Part shown: positions 15,428 to 24,369 of the stretch, one piece after another
Numbering within the stretch: position 1 is the stretch's first letter
How the letters are laid out: each line of letters starts with the position of its first letter
Source: Clostridia bacterium
Lineage (GTDB): Bacteria; CBDUZB01; JAGLHV01
Direction of reading: 5' to 3'
NCBI GenBank assembly: GCA_030595925.1
Contig: JAUVLC010000016.1
Coordinates: 1 to 34,320, forward strand
DNA: 34,320 nucleotides
Made by a program: the position numbers and the translations under genes
The notes under the pieces: generated by a model
Database searches by the model: none
What the model saw: only the letters and a program-made list of their open reading frames with translations
What the model was told of the DNA's origin: nothing

Positions 15428-16732
15428 ATGGAAATAAAAGAAAGAAACAATTTAACAATTGAATTGGAAAAAATACCTTCCCGTTGCGGTGTTTATTTAA
15501 TGCAAGACAAAGAAGAGGAAATTCTTTATATCGGAAAAGCGCGTTCTTTAAAAAAAAGAGTTTCTTCTTATTTTCACAAAAAAAATATTGAACCTAAAAC
15601 AAAATTTTTAATAACACAGGTTAGGAATATTAAATTTTTAATTACAGATTCCGAAAAAGAGGCCTTGATTTTAGAAAATGAACTCATTAAAAAATTTATG
15701 CCTAAATATAACATTGAAAGAAAAGATAATAAAGCCTATCCATATCTTAGATTGACTGTTAAAGATGATTTTCCCCGGATTGGTATTGCCCGCAAAATAA
15801 AAAAAGATAATTGTCAATATTTCGGCCCCTATCCTGATGGTGTTCATCTTCGCAAAAATTTATATTTAATTAAAAGGATATTTCCCATTAGGAGTTGTAA
15901 GTATACTAAATTGCCGAAAAAAGCTTGTTTGAATTATTATATCCAGCGGTGTTTTGGACCGTGCATTGGAAAAATAAGCAAGGAAGAGTATCAAAAAAAA
16001 ATAAAAGAAGTAATTCTTTTTTTAAGCGGAAAAAGAGAACAATTGTTAAAAAAATTAAATTGCCAAATGCGAGTGGCTGCCGGTAAATTAGATTTTGAAA
16101 AAGCCAACAGGATAAAAAAAGAAATCAGTGAAATAAAAAAAATTACGCAAAAAATAACAGTTTGCCGGATAGGAAAAGATGAGGTTTTTAGAAAATTAGA
16201 AAAGACAAATTTGCTTTTGAGTTTAAAAAAAATTTTGGAGATGAAACAATTTCCATATCGAATCGAAGCATTTGATATTTCCAACATCAAGGGGATGCAG
16301 GCTGTTGGGTCCATGGTTGTTTTTGAAAATGGACGGCCGCGAAAAAATAAATACCGTAGATTTAAAATCAAAACAGTTTTTAAAATAGATGATGTTGCTA
16401 TGTTAAGGGAGGTTATTAAAAGAAGATTTGAAAATAAAGAGAGGGTGGTGAAAGATAAGAATATTCCTGATTTAATTGTTGTAGACGGAGGGAAGGGGCA
16501 GGTAAATGGAAGTAAAAAAATTTTAGAAGATCTTTTTTTAGAAAATATTCCTTTGATCGGATTAGCTAAAAAAGAAGAACATATTTTTTTACCACAGAAA
16601 TCTAAACCTTTAATTTTAGCGAAAGAATCTAAAATATTACATTTTATTCAGGAAATCAGAGATGAAGCACACCGGTTTGCCGTTACTTACCATCGGGTTT
16701 TGAGGAGAAAAAAAATATTGTCTAAAAAATAA
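15428..16732 (+). CDS. uvrC: Compact UvrC nuclease subunit of nucleotide excision repair
   Basis: 434 residues against about 600 for usual UvrC. Visible in order: GIY-YIG nuclease (GVY at 21-23, YIG at 34-36, R39, E84); four cysteines C157, C167, C175, C179 for the Fe-S cluster; a UVR motif at about 203-238 for UvrB binding; and the RNase-H-like nuclease with D283 (AFDIS), D353 (VVDGG) and H415 (DEAH). Missing are about 100 residues normally between the UVR motif and the RNase H domain, and the C-terminal helix-hairpin-helix pair that binds DNA (the protein ends KKILSKK). All catalytic residues I can check are present, so this is a streamlined enzyme rather than debris. It makes the two incisions around a lesion with UvrAB. 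Confidence 0.9.
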   Translation: MEIKERNNLTIELEKIPSRCGVYLMQDKEEEILYIGKARSLKKRVSSYFHKKNIEPKTKFLITQVRNIKFLITDSEKEALILENELIKKFMPKYNIERKDNKAYPYLRLTVKDDFPRIGIARKIKKDNCQYFGPYPDGVHLRKNLYLIKRIFPIRSCKYTKLPKKACLNYYIQRCFGPCIGKISKEEYQKKIKEVILFLSGKREQLLKKLNCQMRVAAGKLDFEKANRIKKEISEIKKITQKITVCRIGKDEVFRKLEKTNLLLSLKKILEMKQFPYRIEAFDISNIKGMQAVGSMVVFENGRPRKNKYRRFKIKTVFKIDDVAMLREVIKRRFENKERVVKDKNIPDLIVVDGGKGQVNGSKKILEDLFLENIPLIGLAKKEEHIFLPQKSKPLILAKESKILHFIQEIRDEAHRFAVTYHRVLRRKKILSKK

Positions 16733-16738
16733 TAATTT

Positions 16739-17491
16739 ATGTTTAAAGAATGGTTAAATAAAAAAAAAAAAATGTTTTTTCTTGCATTATTTATTGGAAT
16801 ATGCTATATTTTTAATGTGAGATTTGTAAGTAGATGCATAATCGTTTTTTTGTTGGTGTTTTTTAATGGATTTGTTTGGGCAAAAGAAGCAAAAATTATT
16901 TTGAAAAATGGTGGTTTGTTGTATGGAGAGGTAGTTCAGGAAGAGGATGATTGGGTGTTAGTAGAAATAGCAGAGGGTGGTTCTTTAGGGTTATATCGAG
17001 ACGAAATAAAGTCTATTGTTTATAATCCAGCAGGAAAAGTGAAGAAGAAGAATTATATTACAGTTTCCGGCCAAACTACTTACCTAGTAGGACTTACCTG
17101 GGAAGATAATTGGGATTCTCTTATAAAAAAAGCAGCAAAAAGATATCGATTAGATCCCTTTTTAATTAAAGCGGTAGCAAAAGTAGAATCTAATTTTGAT
17201 CCATATGTTATTTCCCATAAAGGAGCAAGTGGATTGATGCAATTAATGCCGGTGACGGCTAAGGATTGCAGAGTAGATGATATTTTTGACGCGGAAGAAA
17301 ATATTGAAGGGGGAACTAAATTTTTACGTTATTTATGGGATATTTTTGATGGCGATTTGAAATTGGTTTTAGCAGGATATAATGCCGGGCCCAATGCCGT
17401 TAGGAAGTATAAGGGAGTTCCTCCCTATCGGGAAACACGCAATTACATAAAGAAAGTTTTGTTTTATTATAGTTATTACAAAGATGAGTAA
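16739..17491 (+). CDS. SLT-family lytic transglycosylase
   Basis: As drawn, 250 residues. The lysozyme-like SLT domain covers about 122-245: catalytic glutamate E150 in KVESNFDP, GASGLMQLMP (163-171) and AGYNAGPNAV (212-221). It cleaves peptidoglycan glycan strands in the periplasm. Before it, about 50-100 is a small beta module (KIILKNGGLLYGEV). The start is uncertain: ATG 16739 lacks a ribosome site and gives two hydrophobic stretches, whereas GTG 16817 gives a clean signal peptide (MRFVSRCIIVFLLVFF...VWA) and lies just after a good promoter. It overlaps the next gene by eight bases. Confidence 0.85.
   Translation: MFKEWLNKKKKMFFLALFIGICYIFNVRFVSRCIIVFLLVFFNGFVWAKEAKIILKNGGLLYGEVVQEEDDWVLVEIAEGGSLGLYRDEIKSIVYNPAGKVKKKNYITVSGQTTYLVGLTWEDNWDSLIKKAAKRYRLDPFLIKAVAKVESNFDPYVISHKGASGLMQLMPVTAKDCRVDDIFDAEENIEGGTKFLRYLWDIFDGDLKLVLAGYNAGPNAVRKYKGVPPYRETRNYIKKVLFYYSYYKDE
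16782..16810 (+). promoter_or_regulatory. Promoter inside the annotated 5' end of the transglycosylase gene
   Basis: TTGCAT (16782-16787), 17-base spacer, TATATT (16805-16810). The expected transcription start near 16817 coincides with the in-frame GTG that begins a signal peptide. Confidence 0.45.
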
Positions 17492-17870
17492 GAAAAAAAG
17501 AAGGAATAATATTAGGAATGATTTTAAAGTAATGAATTTAAAAGAAATACAAAAAAAATTAGAAAGTTACTCTCCTTTTTTCCGCAAAGTTTGGGCGGTA
17601 ACTGCGACAATTCTTCCTGGACAGATAAGATCTTATCAGTGGGTAGCCAATAAAATAGGTAATTCTGAGGCGGTAAGAGCTGTTGGTCAGGCTTTATCTA
17701 AAAATCCGTTTCCCGGTATAATTCCTTGTCATCGAGTAATTTGTAAAAACGGGGAAATAGGAGGGTTTTTTCAAGGAAAGAAAAAAAAGGAGAGGTTACT
17801 AAAAAGAGAAGGGGTTTTATTTTATAGAGCCGGTTCTCTGAAATTTTTAAAGAAAGGAGATTCGAAATAA
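17484..17870 (+). CDS. ogt: Methylated-DNA--protein-cysteine methyltransferase (Ogt/MGMT)
   Basis: 128 residues covering only the C-terminal DNA-binding and active-site domain. It has IRSYQWVANKIGN (helix-turn-helix with wing), AVRAVGQALSKNPFPGIIPCHRVI with acceptor cysteine C82 in PCHRV, and GEIGGFFQGKKKKERLLKREG. It repairs O6-alkylguanine by irreversible transfer to C82. The N-terminal ribonuclease-like domain of classical Ogt is missing, as in ATL/MGMT minimal forms, but the cysteine is present, so it is not an ATL. It overlaps the transglycosylase and ends directly at the ATG of the first cold-shock gene. Confidence 0.88.
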   Translation: MSKKKRRNNIRNDFKVMNLKEIQKKLESYSPFFRKVWAVTATILPGQIRSYQWVANKIGNSEAVRAVGQALSKNPFPGIIPCHRVICKNGEIGGFFQGKKKKERLLKREGVLFYRAGSLKFLKKGDSK

Positions 17871-18071
17871 ATGAAAGGTAAAGTTAAATGGTTTAATGAA
17901 TCCAAAGGATTTGGATTTATTGAAAGAGAAGATGGAACGGGTGATGTGTTTGCACATTATTCCTCTATTGGTGGTGATGGATTTAAAACACTTGCTGAAG
18001 GTGATGCGGTGGAATTTGGCTTAGAAGATTCTGACCGGGGACCTAAAGCTTCTAATATAGTGAAAATATAG
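17871..18071 (+). CDS. Cold-shock protein, copy 1
   Basis: 66-residue CspA-like OB fold: [20 protein letters not shown] with RNP1 KGFGFI and RNP2 VFAHY (the usual form is VFVHF). It binds single-stranded RNA or DNA and melts RNA structure. The AAAGGAG ribosome site lies inside the end of ogt, and the ATG follows the ogt stop without a gap. It is 300 bases from, and nearly identical to, copy 2. Confidence 0.95.
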   Translation: MKGKVKWFNESKGFGFIEREDGTGDVFAHYSSIGGDGFKTLAEGDAVEFGLEDSDRGPKASNIVKI

Positions 18072-18105
18072 GTATAAACGGAATATTTTTTATTAAATTA
18101 GAAAA

Positions 18106-18140
18106 AGAGGGATGGTTTTGGTTTTTAAAATTATCCCTCT
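18106..18140 (+). terminator. Hairpin after cold-shock copy 1
   Basis: AGAGGGAT (18106-18113) and ATCCCTCT (18133-18140), followed by GTATTTTT. It probably attenuates or ends transcription between the two copies. Confidence 0.6.
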
Positions 18141-18170
18141 GTATTTTTAAAGAAAGGAGATTCAAAATAG

Positions 18171-18371
18171 ATGAGAGGTAAAGTTAAATGGTTTAATGAA
18201 TCCAAAGGATTTGGATTCATTGAAAGAGACGATGGAGCAGGTGATGTATTTGTACATTATTCTTCCATTGGTGGTGATGGATTTAAGACACTTGCTGAAG
18301 GTGATGCGGTAGAATTTGAATTAGTAGATTCTGACCGGGGACCTAAAGCTTCTAATGTGACAAAAGTATAA
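18171..18371 (+). CDS. Cold-shock protein, copy 2
   Basis: 66 residues, differing from copy 1 at about eight positions (for example VFVHY for VFAHY, ELVDS for GLEDS). The 28 bases upstream repeat the 3' end of ogt with its ribosome site (ATTTTTAAAGAAAGGAGATTC at 17843 and 18143), so the second copy arose by tandem duplication of a 300-bp unit. It is closed by a strong terminator. Confidence 0.95.
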   Translation: MRGKVKWFNESKGFGFIERDDGAGDVFVHYSSIGGDGFKTLAEGDAVEFELVDSDRGPKASNVTKV

Positions 18372-18390
18372 ACACTGTAATCGTAAAAGA

Positions 18391-18425
18391 CCCTCCTGAA
18401 TTTTTTATCCAGGAGGGTTTTTGTT
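18391..18425 (+). terminator. Rho-independent terminator of the cold-shock pair
   Basis: CCCTCCTG (18391-18398), 11-base loop, CAGGAGGG (18410-18417), then TTTTTGTTTTTT. Confidence 0.85.
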
Positions 18426-18515
18426 TTTTATGAAAAAAAAAATTAGCAATGATTTACAGTTATTCAAAGCTTTTATTCTTTCCCTTTTTAAATTTTTTCC
18501 AAAAAATAGCAAAGG

Positions 18516-18544
18516 TTTACTTTTTGGATAAAATGTGTTAGAAT
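18516..18544 (+). promoter_or_regulatory. Promoter of secA
   Basis: TTTACT (18516-18521), 17-base spacer, TAGAAT (18539-18544). The leader is about 100 bases and AT-rich. Confidence 0.6.
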
Positions 18545-18648
18545 GAATTTCGTTAAAAAATATTCAAAATTATATTTTATAATTAGAGACAGTTGATATT
18601 TTATTAGAAAAAAGTAAAAAATAGTTTTTAAAAAATGCGGAGAAAAAA

Positions 18649-21306
18649 ATGATTAAATGGATTTTATCTAAAATTTTTGGAAGCAAACAGAAGAGGAATA
18701 TAAAAAAAATACAATTAACAGTGGATTTAATTAATGAATTAGAACCGCAATTTGTGTCTTTGTCCGATGAGAAATTAGCAGAAAAAACTAAAGAATTTAA
18801 AAACCGTTATCAACAGGGAGAAAGTTTGGATGACCTTCTCCCGGAAGCTTATGCTTGTGTACGTGAAGCAGCTAAAAGAGTTTTGAATATGAGGCCTTTT
18901 GATGTTCAGTTAATGGGGGGTATTGTTTTACACCAAGGAAAGATTGCCGAGATGAAAACAGGGGAAGGAAAGACGTTAGTCGCCACTTTACCTGTTTATT
19001 TAAATAGTTTAACCGGTAAAGGGGTTCATTTGATTACAGTAAATAATTATCTGGCTAAACGTGATAGTGAATGGATGGGTCCGGTTTATAAATTTTTAGG
19101 GTTGACTGTTGGGTTAATTCAACATGATATGAATAATAATCAACGCAGGGAAGCTTATAAATGTGACGTTGCTTATGTTACTAACAATGAAGCGGGATTT
19201 GATTATTTACGCAATAATATGGTAATAAGCAAAGAGGATAAGATATTACCTCAACACCATTATGCCATTATAGATGAAGTTGACAGTATTCTTATTGATG
19301 AGGCCCGAACTCCGTTAATTATCTCAGGGCCATCGGAAGAGTCTACGGATAAATACTATATTATTAACCGGTTAATTCCCAATTTAAAAGGGAAATTTAT
19401 TACTGAAACAGAAGAAATAGAAGCGAAACATGAGGGAATAGATTTGGGTAAGGGTTTTGATTTTTTAGTAGATGAAAAGGCTCAGACGGCTGTTTTAACC
19501 GAAGAAGGTGTTACTAAGGCGGAAAAGTTATTGAATGTGGAGAACCTTTATGATGATATTCAATCAGAATGGACGCATCATATAAATCAGGCTTTAAGGG
19601 CGCACAATTTGTTTAAAAGGGATGTAGCCTATGTAGTTAAAGACGGAGAAGTAATTATTGTTGACGAGTTTACAGGAAGGTTAATGCCTGGCCGGAGATG
19701 GAGTGAAGGGCTGCATCAGGCAATAGAAGCAAAAGAAAATTTAAAAATTGCCGAAGAAAATCAAACTCTTGCTACAGTTACTTTTCAAAATTTCTTTCGT
19801 CTTTATGAAAAATTAGCCGGAATGACCGGTACTGCGGTTACGGAAGCCGCGGAATTTTGGGAAATTTATAAATTGGATGTAATAGCAGTTCCTACCAATC
19901 GACCCTTGATTCGAACTGCTTATGCTGATGTAATTTATAAAACGGAAAAAGAAAAAAACGATGCTATTGTTGATGAAATTGAAGAATTGTATAAAACCGG
20001 AAGGCCTGTTTTGGTCGGGACCCGTTCGATTGAAAAGAGTGAAAAATTTAGTAGACTTCTTAAAAGAAAGGGAGTTGTTCATAATGTTTTAAATGCCAAG
20101 TATCATCAACGGGAAGCGGAAATTATTTCTCAGGCAGGCAGTAAACATGCTGTTACTATTGCTACTAATATGGCGGGAAGGGGAACGGATATCGTATTAG
20201 GGGGAAATCCTCCGGACATTAAAGGACATAAAGAGGTTGTTGCTTTGAATGGTTTACATATTTTAGGGACAGAGCGGCATGAATCAAGGCGTATTGATAA
20301 TCAGTTGCGTGGCCGTTCAGGCAGACAGGGTGATCCGGGCTCATCCCGTTTTTATTTATCTTTAGAGGATGAACTAATGCGATTATTTGCTCAGGACAAG
20401 TTACAGTTGATGAATAAATTACCCTGGGAAGAAGGGCAGAATTTAGAAAGCACATTTCTTTCTAAAATAATTCAAATGGCGCAAAGCAGGGTAGAAGCGG
20501 CAAATTTTGACGTAAGAAAGCGTTTATTGGAATTTGATAATGTAATGAATAAACAACGGGAAGTTATTTATGGTCAGAGAGATGAAATATTAGAGGGAGA
20601 AGATTTAAAGGGTGAAGTTTGGAATATGATAGAGGATTTAATAAAGGAAAAACTGGAAATATATACCTCTGCAAAAAAATATCCTGAAGAATGGAATTGG
20701 CAGGGCATAAATAGTTGGTTAAAGCGGATGTTTAATATAAAGAGTTTTTTAAACAAAGAAGATATTGAGGAAATAAAAAAAATAAATCAATTGGAAGAAA
20801 CCTTAAAACAGTTTATTACCAATACTTATGAAAAAAGGGAAAAAGAGTTAAGTTCGGAGATGCTGAGAAATTTGGAGCGGATGATAATGCTGCAAATGAT
20901 TGATACTTGTTGGAAGGAACATCTTTATAATTTGGATCAGTTAAAAAAAGGTATATTTTTACGTGGTTATGGACAAAAGGATCCTTTGATAGAATACCAG
21001 CGAGAGTCTTATCTTATGTTTGTGAATATGATGCACCGTATTTCAGAAGAGACAGTAGAATATCTTTTTAATATGCAATTAGTGAAAGAAGGAGCAAGGG
21101 TTTCTTCCCGTTTTACTAATTCAGAGGAATCAATTAATTTTTCATCACCATCTTCTCCCTCTGCACTTTCTCCTTCATCATCATCTCCCGATTCTTCTTC
21201 CTCCTCTCCATCGCCTTCTTCGCTGAAAAAATCCGCAAAAATCGGTCGTAACGATCCTTGTCCGTGTGGTAGTGGAAAGAAATATAAAAAATGTTGCGGG
21301 AAATAA
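18649..21306 (+). CDS. secA: Preprotein translocase ATPase SecA
   Basis: 885 residues. Walker A GEGKT at 105-109 (EMKTGEGKTLVATLP), DEVDSILIDEARTPL (Walker B region), the preprotein cross-linking domain, VGTRSIEKSE, ATNMAGRGTDI and LRGRSGRQGDPGSS of the second motor domain, and the C-terminal scaffold. The tail (about 834-862) is a run of Ser/Pro from TCA/TCT/CCT-rich DNA, then GRNDPCPCGSGKKYKKCCG, the SEC-C zinc motif (C871, C873, C882, C883) that contacts SecB and lipids. It drives secretory proteins through SecYEG. GGAG lies 10 bases before the ATG. lnt starts immediately after its stop. Confidence 0.97.
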   Translation: MIKWILSKIFGSKQKRNIKKIQLTVDLINELEPQFVSLSDEKLAEKTKEFKNRYQQGESLDDLLPEAYACVREAAKRVLNMRPFDVQLMGGIVLHQGKIAEMKTGEGKTLVATLPVYLNSLTGKGVHLITVNNYLAKRDSEWMGPVYKFLGLTVGLIQHDMNNNQRREAYKCDVAYVTNNEAGFDYLRNNMVISKEDKILPQHHYAIIDEVDSILIDEARTPLIISGPSEESTDKYYIINRLIPNLKGKFITETEEIEAKHEGIDLGKGFDFLVDEKAQTAVLTEEGVTKAEKLLNVENLYDDIQSEWTHHINQALRAHNLFKRDVAYVVKDGEVIIVDEFTGRLMPGRRWSEGLHQAIEAKENLKIAEENQTLATVTFQNFFRLYEKLAGMTGTAVTEAAEFWEIYKLDVIAVPTNRPLIRTAYADVIYKTEKEKNDAIVDEIEELYKTGRPVLVGTRSIEKSEKFSRLLKRKGVVHNVLNAKYHQREAEIISQAGSKHAVTIATNMAGRGTDIVLGGNPPDIKGHKEVVALNGLHILGTERHESRRIDNQLRGRSGRQGDPGSSRFYLSLEDELMRLFAQDKLQLMNKLPWEEGQNLESTFLSKIIQMAQSRVEAANFDVRKRLLEFDNVMNKQREVIYGQRDEILEGEDLKGEVWNMIEDLIKEKLEIYTSAKKYPEEWNWQGINSWLKRMFNIKSFLNKEDIEEIKKINQLEETLKQFITNTYEKREKELSSEMLRNLERMIMLQMIDTCWKEHLYNLDQLKKGIFLRGYGQKDPLIEYQRESYLMFVNMMHRISEETVEYLFNMQLVKEGARVSSRFTNSEESINFSSPSSPSALSPSSSSPDSSSSSPSPSSLKKSAKIGRNDPCPCGSGKKYKKCCGK

Positions 21307-22860
21307 ATGTTTACTATTGTTAGATTTAGAAAAATTTTTTTAGCAATTCTTTCCGGTATTTTATTTATTTTAATTTTCCCTTCTTGTAATTATTCATTCC
21401 TTGCCTGGATAAGTTTGGTTCCATTACTTATTGCCATAGAAAACAAAAATTCAATTACTGTTTTTTGTCTGGGTTTTTTAACCGGAGTTATTGCTTATGC
21501 GGGAATTTTATATTGGTTGGGAGAAGCCCTGATAAAGTATGGTCAATTATCGGAAATAGTTAGCTATTTGATTTTGTTAGCTTTGGTTTTTTATTTAGCT
21601 TTATATGTAGGTGTTTTTTGTTTATTACAAAGATTTTTTGTTTTACATGTATCTTCGTGGATATTACAGGTGCTTTTTGGAGGGTTTTTGTGGGTTTTTT
21701 TAGAGTTATGCCGTACTTATTTTCTTTCGGGTTTTCCCTGGGCACTTTTAGGCTATTCGCAATGGGAAAATACATTTTTGATTCAAATTGCGGAAATTAC
21801 CGGGTGTTACGGTATTTCTTTTTTGGTTGTAATAAGTAATATCACTTTTAGTAAGATATTAGATGCTCAATGGCAAGGAGAAAAACTGCATAAAAAAATA
21901 AAAATTCTGGTTTTTGCAGGAATTGGTTTGAGTATCTGTTATGGTTATGGATATTTTGTGATTAATCAAGCAGAAAACAATGCTCAATCTTCACTTAAAG
22001 CGGTTGTTTTGCAAGGGAACATTCCTCAAAAAATGAAATGGGACAGTGCCTATAAATTGCAAATTATGACTATTTATGAGAAATTAGTAAAGGAGGTGAA
22101 GCCGTTAAATCCACAATTAATTGTATGGCCGGAAGCGGCTCTACCCGGATATATAAAATATGACAGAGATTTAAATTGTTGGTTGGAGACACTAATAAAA
22201 AAAAGTGAGTGTAATCATATTATAGGGGGGCCGGATGTAGAATATAGTAAAAATAATTTGGAAAAAGAAAAATATTATAATTCGGCTTTTTTATTTTCAT
22301 CCGATGGGAGAATCTTAAATCAGCATAATAAAATACATTTAGTTCCTTTTGGGGAAACGGTTCCCTTGAAATGTTTATTTTCTAAAGTAATAAGTGTCTT
22401 AAATGAAATAGGAGATTTTAATAAAGGGAAGGAAATAAGGATTTTAAGACTTCCTGTGGGAAATACAGGAACAATTATTTGTTTTGAAATTATTTTTCCT
22501 TACCTGGTAAGGCGTTTTGTAAAAGGGGGAGCAAAAATAATGATAAATATTACCAATGATGCCTGGTTTGGAAAAACTTCCGCTCCCGAACAACATTTTT
22601 CTATCTGTGTATTTCGTGCGGTAGAAAATAGGGTAAGTATTGTTAGAGCTGCTAACACCGGTGTTTCCGGATTTATAGATGCATTTGGAAGAGTAAAAAA
22701 AAATATTCCTTTATTTGAAGAAGGATGGCACTGTGAGGATGTTTATCTGTCAGAAAAAAAATCTTTTTATACTGAATATGGAGATGTGTTTGCTTATGGA
22801 TGTTCTATTATGATGATAATTTTGATGGCAGTTGCAAAAAAAAAAGAAAGAAGAAAATAA
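21307..22860 (+). CDS. lnt: Apolipoprotein N-acyltransferase
   Basis: 517 residues. N-terminal membrane helices to about 220, then a nitrilase-like domain: catalytic E276 (WPEAALPG), K342 (NKIHLVPFGE) and C392 (IICFEIIFP), and NITNDAWFGKTSAPEQHF with the usual W-F-G loop. It adds the third acyl chain to lipoproteins such as LptE in the inner membrane. The ATG follows the secA stop without a gap, so translation is coupled. The normal length is 500-540 aa. Confidence 0.93.
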   Translation: MFTIVRFRKIFLAILSGILFILIFPSCNYSFLAWISLVPLLIAIENKNSITVFCLGFLTGVIAYAGILYWLGEALIKYGQLSEIVSYLILLALVFYLALYVGVFCLLQRFFVLHVSSWILQVLFGGFLWVFLELCRTYFLSGFPWALLGYSQWENTFLIQIAEITGCYGISFLVVISNITFSKILDAQWQGEKLHKKIKILVFAGIGLSICYGYGYFVINQAENNAQSSLKAVVLQGNIPQKMKWDSAYKLQIMTIYEKLVKEVKPLNPQLIVWPEAALPGYIKYDRDLNCWLETLIKKSECNHIIGGPDVEYSKNNLEKEKYYNSAFLFSSDGRILNQHNKIHLVPFGETVPLKCLFSKVISVLNEIGDFNKGKEIRILRLPVGNTGTIICFEIIFPYLVRRFVKGGAKIMINITNDAWFGKTSAPEQHFSICVFRAVENRVSIVRAANTGVSGFIDAFGRVKKNIPLFEEGWHCEDVYLSEKKSFYTEYGDVFAYGCSIMMIILMAVAKKKERRK

Positions 22861-22897
22861 GGAATAAATATTTTTGTAAAAATCGGGTAAAAAGATG

Positions 22898-22926
22898 TTG
22901 ACAAGCAGTTTTCTTTTTAGTAAAAT
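22898..22926 (+). promoter_or_regulatory. Promoter of greA-purE
   Basis: TTGACA (22898-22903), 17-base spacer, TAAAAT (22921-22926). It implies a leader of more than 200 bases before greA, in which I see no known riboswitch. Confidence 0.75.
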
Positions 22927-23147
22927 TTTATTCATAAATTAAAGTAATTCTGTATGTTGATTTTTAACAAATACAGGGTTAATTAATAAAAGATAAAAAA
23001 TCAATACTTTCAATTTAATGATTAGGTTAGGAAGGTGTTGGTTTTTTGTTTTTATATAATATTATGTTAATTGATGTTTTTGGGGTGGGGCGTTGTAATA
23101 TTTTGTAAAAATTTTGATGGATGGCAAAAAGGGAGGATTTTAACGTG

Positions 23148-23621
23148 ATGGAAAACAGGACATATTTGACCGAAGAAGGTTTTGAGAAATTAAAGAAAGA
23201 CTTAGAATATTTAAAAAAAGTAAAAAAGCCGCAGTTGTCCAAGGAAATTGGTATTGCCAGAGAGCTTGGTGATTTAAAAGAAAATGCGGAATATATTGCA
23301 GCAAAAGAGACTTTGGGGCATGTAATGGGTAAAATTGTTCAGTTGGAAACGAAATTGAGTATGGCTAAAATTATTGATAAAGATAAAGTTTCAACTGATA
23401 AAGTATGTATTGGAGTAATTGTAGAAATCCAGGATGCAAAAACAAAGGAAAAATTAAAATATAGTTTAGTGGGAACAGGGGAGGTAGATTTGGCTCAGAA
23501 TAAAATTTCCATTAATTCTCCTGTAGCGAGAGCATTACTGGGAAGTAAGGTGGGAGACATTGTGGAGTTCAATGCTCCGCTCGGAATATTTAAATATAAA
23601 ATTTTAAATATATCAAAATAA
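23148..23621 (+). CDS. greA: Transcription elongation factor GreA
   Basis: 157 residues from ATG 23148 (MENRTYLTEEGFEKLKKDLE), the usual GreA start and length. GGGAGG at 23131-23136 fits this start or the GTG just before it, not the upstream ATG at 23121. It has an N-terminal coiled coil with the tip acidic pair (RELGDLKENAEY), which enters the RNA polymerase secondary channel to stimulate cleavage of backtracked RNA, and a C-terminal FKBP-like domain (YSLVGTGEVD, ARALLGSKVGDIVEF). purE follows after 37 bases and probably shares the transcript. Confidence 0.93.
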   Translation: MENRTYLTEEGFEKLKKDLEYLKKVKKPQLSKEIGIARELGDLKENAEYIAAKETLGHVMGKIVQLETKLSMAKIIDKDKVSTDKVCIGVIVEIQDAKTKEKLKYSLVGTGEVDLAQNKISINSPVARALLGSKVGDIVEFNAPLGIFKYKILNISK

Positions 23622-23658
23622 CATTGTTAAATGATGATAAAATTATAATGGGAGGATT

Positions 23659-24162
23659 ATGAATATAAAAAAAAATGTTTTAGTGGGGATTGTTATGGGA
23701 AGTGATTCTGACCTGGCTGTAATGAAAGAAGTCTCTTTTGTCCTGGATAAATTTGATATAGGTTATGAAATAAATATTATTTCCGCTCATCGTACTCCAC
23801 AGGCAGCACATGAATATGCTTCCACTGCTGAAAGGCGTGGTTTGCAGGTAATTATTGCCGGTGCAGGAGGTGCAGCACATTTAGCAGGGGTAATTGCTTC
23901 TTTGACCCCTTTGCCGGTAATCGGTGTTCCGATGGAAACACAGAGTCTGGGAGGAATGGATTCGCTTCTTTCTATTGTGCAAATGCCTTCGGGTGTACCG
24001 GTAGCTACTGTAGCCATTGGTAAAATCGGAGCAAAAAATGCAGGTATTTTGGCGGCTCAGATAATAGGAATTAGTTTGCCCCGGATAAGGGAAAAAATCA
24101 AGTTTTATAAAAAGGAAATGGCAGAAAATGTTTATAGAAAGAATAAATCTTTAAAAAAATAA
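23659..24162 (+). CDS. purE: N5-carboxyaminoimidazole ribonucleotide mutase, class I PurE
   Basis: 167 residues. MGSDSDLAVM, the substrate loop SAHRTP with catalytic histidine, GAGGAAHLAGV and GVPMETQSLGGMDSLLSIVQMPSGVPVATV. This set matches class I PurE, which converts N5-CAIR to CAIR in purine synthesis and normally works with PurK. PurK is not in the window. GGGAGG lies just before the ATG. Confidence 0.95.
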   Translation: MNIKKNVLVGIVMGSDSDLAVMKEVSFVLDKFDIGYEINIISAHRTPQAAHEYASTAERRGLQVIIAGAGGAAHLAGVIASLTPLPVIGVPMETQSLGGMDSLLSIVQMPSGVPVATVAIGKIGAKNAGILAAQIIGISLPRIREKIKFYKKEMAENVYRKNKSLKK

Positions 24163-24275
24163 AATAAATTATTAATATAAAGGAGTAAGTGAAATATTCC
24201 TATTAGTTTGTTTAAAGGTTAAAAAGAACAGGGAAATAAAACTAATTAACGAATAATTTATTTATTTGGGTTTGT

Positions 24276-24304
24276 TTGACAAAATGATAAGATTTTGTTA
24301 TACT
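24276..24304 (+). promoter_or_regulatory. Promoter of the predicted barrel gene
   Basis: TTGACA (24276-24281), 17-base spacer, TATACT (24299-24304): near consensus. Confidence 0.8.
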
Positions 24305-24369
24305 TTTATTAAATTTTCGTGTTTATTAAGATAAATTAATAGTGCGGATATTAAGGAGTAAAACGGGTA

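Noticed and set aside
22927-23147. Riboswitch in the long greA leader
   Set aside because: No recognisable conserved core or terminator hairpin by eye.
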